Shown here: positions 22,158 through 32,200 of the stretch, one piece after another
Numbering within the stretch: position 1 is the first letter of the stretch
Layout: every line of letters begins with the position of its first letter
Assembly (NCBI RefSeq): GCF_004664715.2
Contig: NC_051071.1
Location: forward strand, 3,187,501-3,251,500
Origin: Peromyscus leucopus
Lineage: Eukaryota; Chordata; Mammalia; Rodentia; Cricetidae
Length of the DNA: 64,000 nucleotides
Direction: 5' to 3'
Notes under the pieces: model-generated
What the model was told of the DNA's origin: nothing
Databases searched by the model: none
What the model saw: the letters and a program-made list of their open reading frames with translations, nothing else
Made by a program: the position numbers and the translations under genes

Positions 22158-23525
22158 CGCCTATACATAGGTCAGTGAATTCAAAGATCGAGGAGATCAG
22201 GAACCTATCTGGGGAGGTAAGATACAAGTTAAAGTAACTACCATCACCAGACAGAGAGCAAAGCAGTATCACAGAGCACCACATCCGTTTAGATGTGCCT
22301 CTGTGCCTCTCACAGACATAGAGGAAGCAAGAGAATGGGATATGCCGGTTACTGGGGTCTGTGACCAGCTGGTGTGGGGACCTCCAGGGCAGGAACTTGC
22401 CGGGCTTCAGAGTATGGCTGCATAGTAGATGGCATGCCAGAGAGGCAGAGGACAGACGACACTGAGCTTCATGCCTTTTGACAACTGACTCTGATTGGAA
22501 AGGAGACAGAAAATCTGGTATTCCCCATCTACCTACTGAGTGACTACTATGTACTATATTCTAGGGCAATAACAGTGAGTAGAGCACAGCAGGTGTCCTG
22601 GAAGCTTCAGTTCTAGTGAGGGCAGTATACAGCTAATGGAACAATTACAGCTAGACATGGGGGCACACAGCTGAAATCAGGTGCAGCCTCTGGCATCCAG
22701 ACACAGTGGGAGGAACAGGAGGACACTGAGGATCCAAATGGCAATCTGGTACACTAAACTGTAGAGGACAAAATGGCCTTGTGCCCACAGTTAAGCACTG
22801 GAGAAGCCAGGAAAGTTAAACACACAGCTTACCTCTTCAATGAAATGAGGTGCTTAGTTGTTTTCCTGGAATTCTAGGGGGAAATGTTGTTTACAACCTA
22901 GTAACCCGTTGCTGCCTGTTGAACCAGGCCCTGACCATATCTTCCAGAATTTATGTTTTACTTATCCCAGACCCTTTCCCTTAAAACTTTGAGCATTACT
23001 TCTATTCGGGGGAGCAACCTAGCTGGCAGAAGCAATGGTCTTTGTGAGATAAAGACCTGGCCCACATCCGCTTCACTGGTCACCGTAGCTCTGACACCTG
23101 TAAGTATCTGGGGCTTTATAGGTGCTCAGCCTGTGGTTTGGGGATGGAGTGACCGCATGAAACTAGAGGACTGTAGGGTTCCTTCTAATTCAGCAAGCTA
23201 AAATCTAAGAATATGACAGTAGAAAGATCAATGTGAAAGACATCAAACAATAAAAATACTAGGGGGAAAAAGGCAAGGAGAAACAGAAGAAAAAGCTTGG
23301 ATGATGTGAATGAAGAGGGACTTCTCAAGGGAAAAGGAGCCTTAATGGAATTTAACCCAGAGGCTCCCACAGCAAGAGTCCTTCTGCTTAGTGAGGTGAT
23401 TCTGCCAAGTAGTTAACACCAGCAGATGATTTGTGGGACATTTTCTGTGGGGCTGTTTATATCAAGCTTTAGAAGAGGTCTTCAGGAGTTGCTAACTATT
23501 GTGCTTATCTTTATTTCTTTTTCTG
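22158..23525. other. Zbtb49 first intron, no element recognised
   Basis: Nothing supportable. Short frames only. Confidence 0.4.
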
Positions 23526-23940
23526 TATGTATGTGCACATATGCATGCATGTTTTGTGTATACATGGGTGCATATGTGTGGAGGCCAGAAGCCAACCTGA
23601 GGCATTGTTCCTCAGGGCCGGCTGTCCACTTTCATTTTTTTTTTTTTTAAAGATTTAGTCATTTATTTTATGAATGAGTGCTCAATCTGCATGTACATCT
23701 TTATGCCATAAGAGAGCATCAGATCCCACTAGAGATGGCTGTGAGCCACCATGTGGTTGCTGGGAATTGAGCTCAGGACCTCTAGAAGAGCAGCCTGTGC
23801 TCTTAACTAATGAGTCATCTCTCCAGCCCCCACTTTCGTTTTTGAGACACGGTCTCTTACTCAGAAGAGAGGTTCACTGATCCCAGGGACCCACCTATTT
23901 CCACCTCCCCAATACTGGGATTACAAGTGCATGTCACCAA
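23526..23940 (-). repeat. B4-type SINE split by a B2 insertion
   Basis: Left part 23,526-23,640 ('gtggaggccagaagccaacc') and right part 23,830-23,940 ('gagacacggtctcttactca ... gggattacaagtgcatg') are the two halves of one older SINE. A B2 sits between them. Confidence 0.65.
23641..23829 (-). repeat. B2 SINE, nested, with target-site duplication
   Basis: Antisense B2 with poly-T/A-rich tail on the left and head 'gtcatctctccagcccc' on the right. The flanks CCACTTTC-A-TTTTT (23,626) and CCACTTTC-G-TTTTT (23,830) form a duplication of about 14 bp with one mismatch. Confidence 0.85.
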
Positions 23941-24029
23941 AATGGCCTCTTTATGTATTCCATCGCATTCTCCAGATCCTCAGAACTTGATTACCTGTAG
24001 AGATCAGACCTTCAATAAGGCAAGTGGGT

Positions 24030-24325
24030 TAAAAAGAGCCCATTAAGATGAGCCCTGTTCCAACCTGAAAGATGTCCTGACATAAGCAGATGTGAGTACA
24101 AGCAGAAATGCTAGTGGTGTAGTGGCACAGAGGAAAGATCATGTGAGGCTACAGCAAGAGGGTGACCACCTGTAAGCCAGGCCGGCCCTCTACAGCAAGC
24201 AGACTTGATGACACCACATCCGTGACCCTGCATCCTCCATAACTGTGAGAAAGTAAATCTCTCCCGCCTGAACTACCTCAGCTGCTGTATCCTGCTTTGG
24301 CAGCCACAATAAACAGAGGGAAACC
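24030..24325 (+). mobile_element. Ancient MLT1-like MaLR LTR
   Basis: 'gatgagccctgttccaacct', 'aactgtgagaaagtaaatct' and a terminal 'cagccacaataaacagag' follow the order of MLT1 LTRs. Diverged, in the first intron of Zbtb49. Confidence 0.55.
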
Positions 24326-24863
24326 TCCCTGTCACCGACAAATGCCCACCCGAGGGTTGTCTCTCAGAATACTGTTCATAGCCTGTCTGACTTTCGTTCG
24401 CTCTTTTAAGCAACAAACAGTGAGCACCATCATATACCAGATGCTGTCTTAGGGGCTGCGAACAGCTAATGTTTAGTGAGCGCTCACGCAACTGCAGATA
24501 CCGGCTCAGCACCTGACCTGCACCGAGTCATCATTAATCCTACACGGTCCCGTGGAGCAGGCGCTGCAGTAACAGCATTCTACAGATAAGACGCCAAGGC
24601 ACAGATGGCCCCGTGGTGAAGGAGGCGGCGCGCGGCTATGAGGCCAGCTCATGCGCGCCTCTCCTCTCTTGGGGCGACGCAGGCACCAAGAGCCGCGCAG
24701 ACCGCAGCAAGGGTGACAGCAAGAAGGAGGCCCGGCTCCCAAGTCCGGAGCCTAGCTTTGTGCTCGGCCAGGCGCGCCACACCGCGCTGTCAAGCAGGCC
24801 CGCGCGCATCCCAACCGCGCTGACTCGCAGCCCGCGCGAGGCCAGAGTCCCGGGTCGCCTTAC

Positions 24864-25000
24864 CACCGGAGGCCGCTCCCGCCGGGCAGCCTTCTCGTCA
24901 CTTGTCCCTGTCAAGAGCCTCGGCATCAAGTGCAAGACTGCAACTACCACGGAACCATTCCGACAACGCCCCCTTTGCAGCTCATCGGCGGCTTCCGGCG
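24864..25000 (-). other. Zbtb49: Zbtb49 non-coding exon 1
   Basis: A good minus-strand donor, CCGGTG|GTAAGG, lies at 24,864/24,863 inside the CpG island, the right place to join the acceptor at 21,395. The 5' end is not fixed by the sequence; about 25,000 is an estimate from the position of the ETS sites. Confidence 0.65.
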
Positions 25001-25060
25001 CCGTCACTTCCGTCCGGGGCGTGGCCGCGACGCGCATGCGCATTGGCGCGCGCCGGCCGG
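24985..25060. promoter_or_regulatory. Core bidirectional promoter of Zbtb49 and Lyar
   Basis: Contains ETS-type CTTCCGG (24,992-24,998), an ETS/CRE-like CCGTCACTTCCGTC (25,001-25,014), a palindromic NRF1 motif GCGCATGCGC (25,032-25,041) and an inverted CCAAT box ATTGG (25,042-25,046). No TATA box. This set is typical of housekeeping head-to-head promoters. Confidence 0.8.
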
Positions 25061-25099
25061 GCGTGAGTTCGACGCGGGCGAGCTGGGAGAGCCAGTGGC

Positions 25100-25174
25100 C
25101 GCGCTGCGCTGGGCTGCGGCGGCTCCACGTGCTCCCGGCAGCCGGTTGAGACCGTTGGCAGAGTCTGCTGAGAG
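25100..25174 (+). other. Lyar: Lyar non-coding exon 1
   Basis: Strong donor GAGAG|GTAAGG at 25,174/25,175, downstream of the shared promoter. The coding start is in the next exon at 29,129. The 5' end is approximate. Confidence 0.7.
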
Positions 25175-25330
25175 GTAAGGGCGGCGGCTTGGAGCCCGGG
25201 GCCTGGAAGGAGGGCAATGGCGGCGTGGCCGCCTTCCTTGCGGACCCGCTCGCGGGCAAAGGCTGGAGTCCTGAGCTCCGAGAGAAATTGCGTCCCGGTT
25301 TTTAGTCCGAGAGGCTGTCGGGGCCGGCCA

Positions 25331-25994
25331 GATGGCATGGTTGGTCCCCACAGCACAGGGCTGCAGATCTGCTGCCTGATGGGGAGAAGGTTCTTCTTCC
25401 TGAGGAGGGCCCTGAGGGCTCCGATAGCACAGAGGACCAAAGACCTAAGAAGGGCGCGCGAATCCCCAAATCTCCAACTAGCTACAAGCTACTTAACTCT
25501 GTTGTGCTTGGCTCCACGTCTGTACAGAAGGGATGCTAGAGAACCTGACTTGGGGTGTGTGTGACGATTACAGGGGTAGAGAGCTTGACATATAGTAGTT
25601 GCTCAGAAAATGTCAGGATTTTCCTGCAGCAACTAACGCCTAGGAGAGAGAGGTGAGAGGGGTGTGTGTTGCCTGCAAGCCTAACTTCTAGCCATTGAGG
25701 GCCTAGGACACGGGTTTGCTCAAATTGTGCCAGACTCCTGGTGTGTCTACCATAGTACCTGACACATGTAGTTATTCAGGTGAGGCTGTAGTGGGGAGGC
25801 TCGAACCGCAAGGCAGAAGCATAGCTTGGATTCTTTGAGCTTCGGTGGAAACAGGTACCTGACTCATGGTCTTCCCCCAGGTCCCAGGAAGGTAGAGAGA
25901 TGTATGTTTGTCTTTTTTGGTCTTGCACTGGACTTGTGATTTCTGGGAGTTCTCCTGGAAGGGGCTTATGTCTAGTATAGTGCGTTGAGTTCCT
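25331..25994. other. Lyar intron 1, no element recognised
   Basis: The open frame at 25,217-25,564 is a by-product of the stop-poor CpG island. Nothing else is supportable. Confidence 0.45.
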
Positions 25995-26160
25995 ATTCTT
26001 TTTGTTTGTTTGTTTTTTGAGACAGGGTTTCTCTGTGTAACAGCCCTGGATGTCTTGGAACTTGCTTTGTAGCCCAGGCTGGTCTCGAACTCACAGAGAT
26101 CCTCCTCCCTCTGCCTCCCAAGTGCTGGGATTAAAGACGTGCACCACCACCGCCCGGCTG
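25995..26160 (-). repeat. B1 SINE
   Basis: Nearly intact antisense B1 with poly-T/(tttg)n at left: 'gagacagggtttctctgtgt' through 'ctgggattaaagacgtgcac', ending 'ccaccgcccggct'. Confidence 0.9.
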
Positions 26161-26319
26161 AGTCCCTATTTCATAGATAGGGAGAATTTGAAGTTTAAAG
26201 GGAGCAGTGTCTTGCTCACTGGATCTTGTGCTACACGGATTTGCCAGCCTGGCCTTTAAGATGTGCTGTTTTTAGGGCAAATCTAGTCAGTGTGTGGGCA
26301 TAAGTTTAAAAGTATGCTA

Positions 26320-26408
26320 AGAATGGGGAGGTAATCCGGTCTGTAAAATGCTTGCCACGCAAGCATGAGGAACTGAATCCTCTTGCCCAGAACCCAGGTT
26401 AAAAAGCA
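26320..26408 (+). repeat. ID/B3-like SINE head
   Basis: 'ctgtaaaatgcttgccacgc' and 'aagcatgaggaactgaatcc' directly precede a B1, so the pair resembles a B4-like composite or two adjacent insertions. Confidence 0.55.
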
Positions 26409-26409
26409 A

Positions 26410-26565
26410 GGCATGGGCCGGGCAGTGGTGGCGCACGCCTTTAATCCCAGCACTTAGGAGGCAGAGGCAGGGAGATCTCTGTGAGTTCAAGGCCAGCCTG
26501 GTCTACAGAGCAAGTTCCAGGACAGGCTCCAAAGCTACACAGAGAAACCCTGTCTCAGAAAAAAG
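26410..26565 (+). repeat. Young-looking B1 SINE
   Basis: 'gccgggcagtggtggcgcac' through 'caaagctacacagagaaacc' and 'ctgtctcag'. The 'aagctacacagag' 3' part is the variant I associate with cricetids. Confidence 0.9.
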
Positions 26566-27330
26566 AGGGGGGTGTGGTGGGGTGGGCAACTCCTGAAGTT
26601 GACCTCTGGCTTTGCCAGGTACCTCTTGGTCACAGCATTTATTTAGCACAGCACTGGAAACCTCACAGGACATTGCTGGCTTCACTTACCCAGGGTTCCG
26701 TTGGTAGTTTGTAGCCTCCACACTTGTGATGCTGTTAGGCCTGGACTAAGACTAATATCCTGCTGGACGGTCAGTTGAGCTGGCTTTTGTGATGTGAGCC
26801 TTAGCATTCCTTGTAGTATGTGCTGCATACGCCTCATAAACGGAAGATATTTTCCCCAGATTGGATGTGCTGCACAGCCAAGGTGACCCTTGGGGCTGGG
26901 TTGTCCTCCCTGGATCATGAATAAGCTCCTTACAGATCTTATCTCATTAGCCTAGCAGGTGGACACACTGTTTCCCCTTTCATATCAGGTGGATAGAAAA
27001 GCAGTCGAGTGTGGCTCCAGACTGATGTTTCAGTTGGACATATGACCTGATTCCAGCCTTCCCCAGAGTTGGTGTTCACGCTGTGCCCTGACCGTAGGGA
27101 CCTGTTCTGTATAGGTGCTGTAAGCATACTTTTTGGCACACCACTTTTGTCACTTCCTCTATCTTGTTTCCAGTGCTCTTTGGGGCCTTTCATTCTGGTC
27201 TTTCCCAACCAACAGACCCATGGCTCTCAGGGTTTGCTGCTCGATCCTCCCTTGGCCAGAAACAGCAGTCCTCGGTGGCGGAGGTTGGAGGGGTGTTTTC
27301 TTCGTCAGCCTCATTGTGGAAGTGCTTTCT
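26566..27330. other. Lyar intron 1, no element recognised
   Basis: No repeat or gene identified. Confidence 0.45.

Positions 27331-27381
<51 letters not shown>
27331..27381 (+). repeat. (TG)n microsatellite
   Basis: About 25 uninterrupted TG units. Confidence 0.98.
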
Positions 27382-27383
<2 letters not shown>

Positions 27384-28359
27384 TTTAGCTAATTGCAGCA
27401 GCTGCTCCCTGTGCTGTGGTGGCAGTCCATCTCTTAGTATCTAATCAGCGACTTTTGTCTTGTTCTTACATAAATGTGTAAGAGTGTCCAGTCTAGGTGA
27501 CACCTGAGGTCGGCTCTTGTTCCCGAGTTTTCTCACCTATGCAGCAGAACTGCTGCCTTTGCTGTCTGGCAAACAAACAAACAAAAACAACAAAAAAAAA
27601 CCCTCCATCTATCTGCCTTGTGCACAGTGATGGTAAGCATCTCAGAAGCCAGGCTGTGGGAAACATTAAACATGGTCCCAGCTCCCTGAGCAGTGACTGT
27701 CACATGTCTTTACAAAAACCAGGCCAGACAACATTACTTGCGTGGCCTAGAGTGGTCCTGTCTGGTTCATTTGACCGTTGGTGCCAGGCTGTAGCTGTCC
27801 ACATGCCTTCCCTTGCTGATCAGCTCTGTTGGAAAGCCAAGGAGGGAGGCACATTGGTGTCCAGGACCTGCAGTTTGTACCTAGTGAATAAGATGCACCA
27901 GTGTCTCAACAGTGCCCCACAAGGCAGGGGGACTTTGTTCACCTGGGTGTACATTTCCATTCAGGGCTCAATGGAAGAAAATAGTCCTTCCTGTTCTTGC
28001 TTTGGCATGACCTCACTAGCACTGGTGTGGGTGGGGGTTGGAATGGGTGGTTCATGCTTGAGAATTCACTGTAAACCAAGTGCAGCTTGTTGGTGCTGAG
28101 GAGTTCTTACAAGAAACCGAGAAGCAAGTCCTGTGTGTTCACTTGCTCCTCAGCTTCATTTTACACTGAGGGAGGAGGGTTCTGGGTTCAGCAGCTCTCA
28201 GTATTTGGACTTAACAAAGCCCATTTTAGTAAGAACAGCACTGTTCTCTTCGAGTCCAGTGATTAAAAGGCTATGTAAGCATGGAAAGTTACCGTGGCAT
28301 TTGTAGCACTTTAAAAGCCTGTTTGCAGAGTACAGTAGCATGCATGCAGCATGAACTGG

Positions 28360-28360
<1 letters not shown>
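27382..28360. other. Lyar intron 1, no element recognised
   Basis: A 200-codon open frame (27,497-28,099) lacks any family signature and is treated as chance. Confidence 0.45.

Positions 28361-28412
<52 letters not shown>
28361..28412 (+). repeat. (TG)n microsatellite
   Basis: About 26 TG units, ending in GCGCGC. Confidence 0.98.
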
Positions 28413-28418
<6 letters not shown>

Positions 28419-29077
28419 GATGCCCTCTGTGCTGGGTGCACTTAGGGAGGCTGGCACACCTGGGTTTGGGAGGACTTTTCTTCCTGCCTGATGCGCATAA
28501 GCCCTAATGGAAAGTGTTCGTTTGTCCCTGTCCACTGAGGCCAAGAGGATGTCTTCAGTTTATTTGTGACTCCATCACCGTGCATGTGGGAATCATTTTT
28601 AGTCTTCATTGGAATTGTTCTTTAGCTTCTCCGCCTGCTGAGCTCCAATGCTTACTGCCTTGCTTTGTTGCTGCTGCAGTCGCAGTAACAATCTGCACTG
28701 CACACCTGCACTGTGGCGCTCGTCACCTCTTTGATTTTGTACATTTTATGTAGGGGGAGGGGTGCTTAAGATCATTAGTGAAAGCTTTATCTGTGCTGCC
28801 AATGCCAATCTGTCAGGTTTAAATCCTTTTACGGTGTCCTGGGCAAGTTCCTTACTCCCTGTGTCTCTGAGTAAGCTTGTTGCGAAGGCTCAGTACATTA
28901 GCTCCTGAGCATAGTTCCTGGCCTGTGCTGAACACTGAGGGTTTTTCTGACACTGGTAATAGGGTACTTCTCCAAGATTATGGGTAAGCTCTGAGCCTGC
29001 TCTTTTTACTGTGGAATTCATGTATTGGGAGGAGTTTCAGCTTATTATAATTACCTTTATCTTGTTTTGGTTTTTAG
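28413..29077. other. Lyar intron 1, 3' end
   Basis: No element recognised. A pyrimidine-rich stretch leads to the acceptor at 29,077. Confidence 0.5.
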
Positions 29078-29250
29078 GGCAAGAGTTCAAACCTGTCTCA
29101 GATAGAATATTTAACCATTTAACCAAAAATGGTATTTTTTACATGCAATGCATGCGGTGAATCAGTGAAGAAAGTACAGGTGGAAAAGCACGTATCTGTC
29201 TGCAGAAACTGTGAATGTCTTTCCTGCATCGACTGTGGGAAAGATTTCTG
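29078..29250 (+). CDS. Lyar: Lyar exon 2: leader and both zinc-finger starts
   Basis: Acceptor GGTTTTTAG ends at 29,077, donor TTCTG|GTAAGT at 29,250. The first 51 nt are 5' UTR and the ATG is at 29,129. It encodes MVFFTCNACGESVKKVQ and on to CIDCGKDF plus two bases of Trp41. Confidence 0.97.
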
Positions 29251-32200
29251 GTAAGTTCTGATCATTCCTGAAGATCCGAGTATAGAAGTCCAGACCCCAC
29301 CAGACTTGGGAAAATAGAGGGGTGAAATGAGGACAGAGACCAAGAAAGAGGCCTCTGGTCTGCTGACTAAACTTGGCGTGACTCTTCAGGGAGCGCCATT
29401 TCATTTTCAGGACTTGTTGAAGTGAAGACCAAAGGGCTGACAGGGTCCTCTTGGTTAGAGAATCTGGGGCAAGCAAGGTGGCTCAGTGGGGTTTAAAGTG
29501 CCCGCCCTACAAGCTTGACCACCTGAGTTCCATTCTCAGGACCCAAGGTGGAAGAGATAAATGACTCCCCCGTATTGTCCTCTGGGTACTCGGTGTCACT
29601 TAGTATGCATACAGTTTTGGGAGCACATAGTTTATAGCTCAATGGCAGATATCTTGTCTGGTATGTATGAGGCCCTAGATTCAGTTCCCAGCACCATCAA
29701 GTTTAAAAAAAAAAAGTCTTTAGAGAAAATGTGATCACTCAGCTTCCTGGCTGGCATTTTGCTTCCACTAGCCAATGCAAGGAAGTGAGCACTCAGAATA
29801 AGGGACTTAGTGGGCGTGTATGGGGGAGGGGGTGGTACTTTGTTATGGTTCTGTCAGCTCCCATTGCTTTGAAGAAGGCATCAAATAAGCAGAATAATGA
29901 GGGTAAGAATTAGGCTGTGTGCGCAGATGGCCGGGTGTGGAAAGTCACAAACGGTAAGCAGTGTGCTGTCTTTGGGTGCCACTTGCACATTGTCAGCCTA
30001 GTGATGAGACTTGGGTCTCTCTGCAGGGGCGATGACTACAAAAGCCACGTGAAGTGCATCAGTGAAGGTCAGAAGTACGGAGGCAAAGACTACGAAGCCA
30101 AGACGCACAAAGGTGACGCAAAGCAGCAGGCGTGGATTCAGGTAAGGGTCTCTCTCCAGCCTGTCACTTCCCACGCCTGCTTCCTTCTGGGGGTTCGGTG
30201 AGAGGTGTCACTTGTGCAGACAAGCCCCAGTGACAGCATGCCTTCGGGTGGAGCAGAAGTGTCAGAACACTTGAGAAAGATAAAACTGTGCTCTGTTTAT
30301 CTTTGGCTGATGTGTGTACAGATGGCGCTCACAGTATCCGAGGGTTCCTGCTAACTTTCTTTTGGCTGTAAACTGAGACTGAAGCGTGTAGAGGTGCCCT
30401 CCCTGTGGTAGAGACCTTACAGTTTAAGCTGTGTCAGCCTGTCACTTCTGAACAAAGTAAACGATTTAACAAGTGTAAGGAATTTTCTAGTTAAATAAAG
30501 TGAAAATATGTACCCAAGTGCTGAGCTCCAACTTGAAAGAAGGCGAGATCGCTGGACAGATGTCACCTTTGTGGAGACTGCATTTTCTTGAAAATCAAAT
30601 TACTAGTTCCCCTATTGAATGGCAGAGTGTGAGTGTGAACTTGGGGTGTTGGCTTCTCTGAAGGTGCGTCTCCTAACATGACCTCATGAAGGGCTTAGAG
30701 CAGCTGCAGAAACCTTTAAGATGTGTATAGTGCCGTCAGGATGGCTCAGCCAGGATACAGGTGCTGGCCACCAAGTCCGCTAGCCTGAATTTAATCCTCA
30801 GGACTCACATAGTAGGAGAGAAGTGATGGATACAAGTTGTCCTCTGACCTCCACACAGCCCCTTTCCCCATTGAGCCATCCTGCTGACCCTTAATGCTGT
30901 CTATCTGGTGTCATGTGTAAGAAATCATTACCAGATTAGTTATCTAGAAAGTTTTTTTCCTAAGATTTTATAAGTTTAGATCTTTGATCCATTTGGGGTT
31001 ATGTTTATGTAACATAGGTAAGAGTCCAATTTCCGTGTGAGGATCCACTATTTCTAGAAGGGGGTCCATTCTTCCATGGACTGGTCTTGACATCCTTGTC
31101 AAAAACCCTTTGACTATATCCTCGGGGGCTTATTCCTGCTTTTTCCAGCGGTCTTTGTGGCAGTACCACACTCTTTGGATCATTGTGTTTTTGTAGTGAG
31201 TTTTGAATTAAAAAAAAAAAAAACAAAAAAACCTTTTATTTTTCAAGATTATTTTTGTCCTTTGGAGTCCCTCGGGGTTCCATGTGAATTAGAGCACACA
31301 TACAGCTGGACTTTGCCAGGACTTTCAGGTTGGCATCTTAATGTGGTCTCAGTCCATGAGATTAATGCCCTCTTTGGTTCTTGTAACAGTGTGTTTAGTT
31401 CATAATTCTCTTTGGTTGTGGCTTTTCTAATTAGTCTGTTCCTTATGTTATATTGGAAATGGAATCTCCTACTGTTCACAGTTGAGTTGTTTTTGTTGGT
31501 GTATAAAAATGCAGCTTGCCTTTTAAGAACTGATTGTGTATTCTGCAGCTCTGCTGAACGAGGTGTTAGTTCTGACTGGTTGCCTCCTTCAAATACTGCC
31601 TGTGGATATTTGACCTGATTTTGTCCCTTCTGTTAGAAAGGCTTTGGCTTCTTTTTCTTGCCCAATAACATTGGCCAGGATTTCAGTGCTGTGTGGAACT
31701 GGGGAATTTTTGTCATTACACATAGATGTAAATACAGAATCTTGGTTTCGAAGGTAAGAGCCCCTTGGCCATGCCAATATGTCAGTTGTTTATTTTCTTC
31801 TTTTTCTAATAGAAAATTAATGAATTAATAAAGAAACCCAATGTCAGCCCTAAGGTTCGAGAACTTTTGCAGCAAATCAGTGCTTTTGACAATGTTCCCA
31901 GAAAAAAGGCAAAGTTTCAGGTATGGATTTAAATGATGTTCCCAAACCCGGGTGTGGCCCATCAGTGACCTGTCAGAGGGGACAGTGGCTTTCTCTTTGT
32001 GTCTGCAGAACTGGATGAGGAACAGCCTGAAAGTGCACAGCGACTCTGTTCTGGAGCAGGTGTGGAACATCTTCTCCGAAGCGTCCAGCAGTGTGAGTCC
32101 ACTCCACTTTGCAGTTGCGGTATGACAGGCAGCTGGGAATAACGGAATGGTGTGCTGTGTTGGAGGTTGAGAGGGCATTTCCACAGAGCCTCTGCTCTCT

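Larger units (their letters stand above)
24620..25330. promoter_or_regulatory. CpG island over the Zbtb49/Lyar divergent promoter
   Basis: G+C-rich with dense CpG dinucleotides (for example 24,770-24,870 and 24,990-25,080), unlike the A/T-rich, CpG-poor flanks. It holds both first exons. Confidence 0.9.
29251..30026 (+). other. Lyar intron 2
   Basis: Contains a B3 fragment and an ID element (listed separately). Otherwise nothing is recognised. Confidence 0.6.
30142..31812 (+). other. Lyar intron 3
   Basis: Holds a B3 SINE and an antisense L1 fragment that fills most of the 3' half (both listed separately). The segment 30,142-30,730 has no recognised element. Confidence 0.6.

Noticed and set aside
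24613..25259. Open frames of 178 and 207 codons on opposite strands over the CpG island
   Set aside because: GC-rich, stop-poor DNA gives long frames by chance. They overlap both first exons and the shared promoter, and show no domain pattern.
27497..28099. 200-codon open frame in Lyar intron 1
   Set aside because: No family signature, low-complexity start region, inside an intron, no splice support.
27331..28412. Regularly spaced repeats as CRISPR-like arrays
   Set aside because: The TG, CA and GGAA tracts are simple microsatellites without spacers, and the DNA is mammalian.
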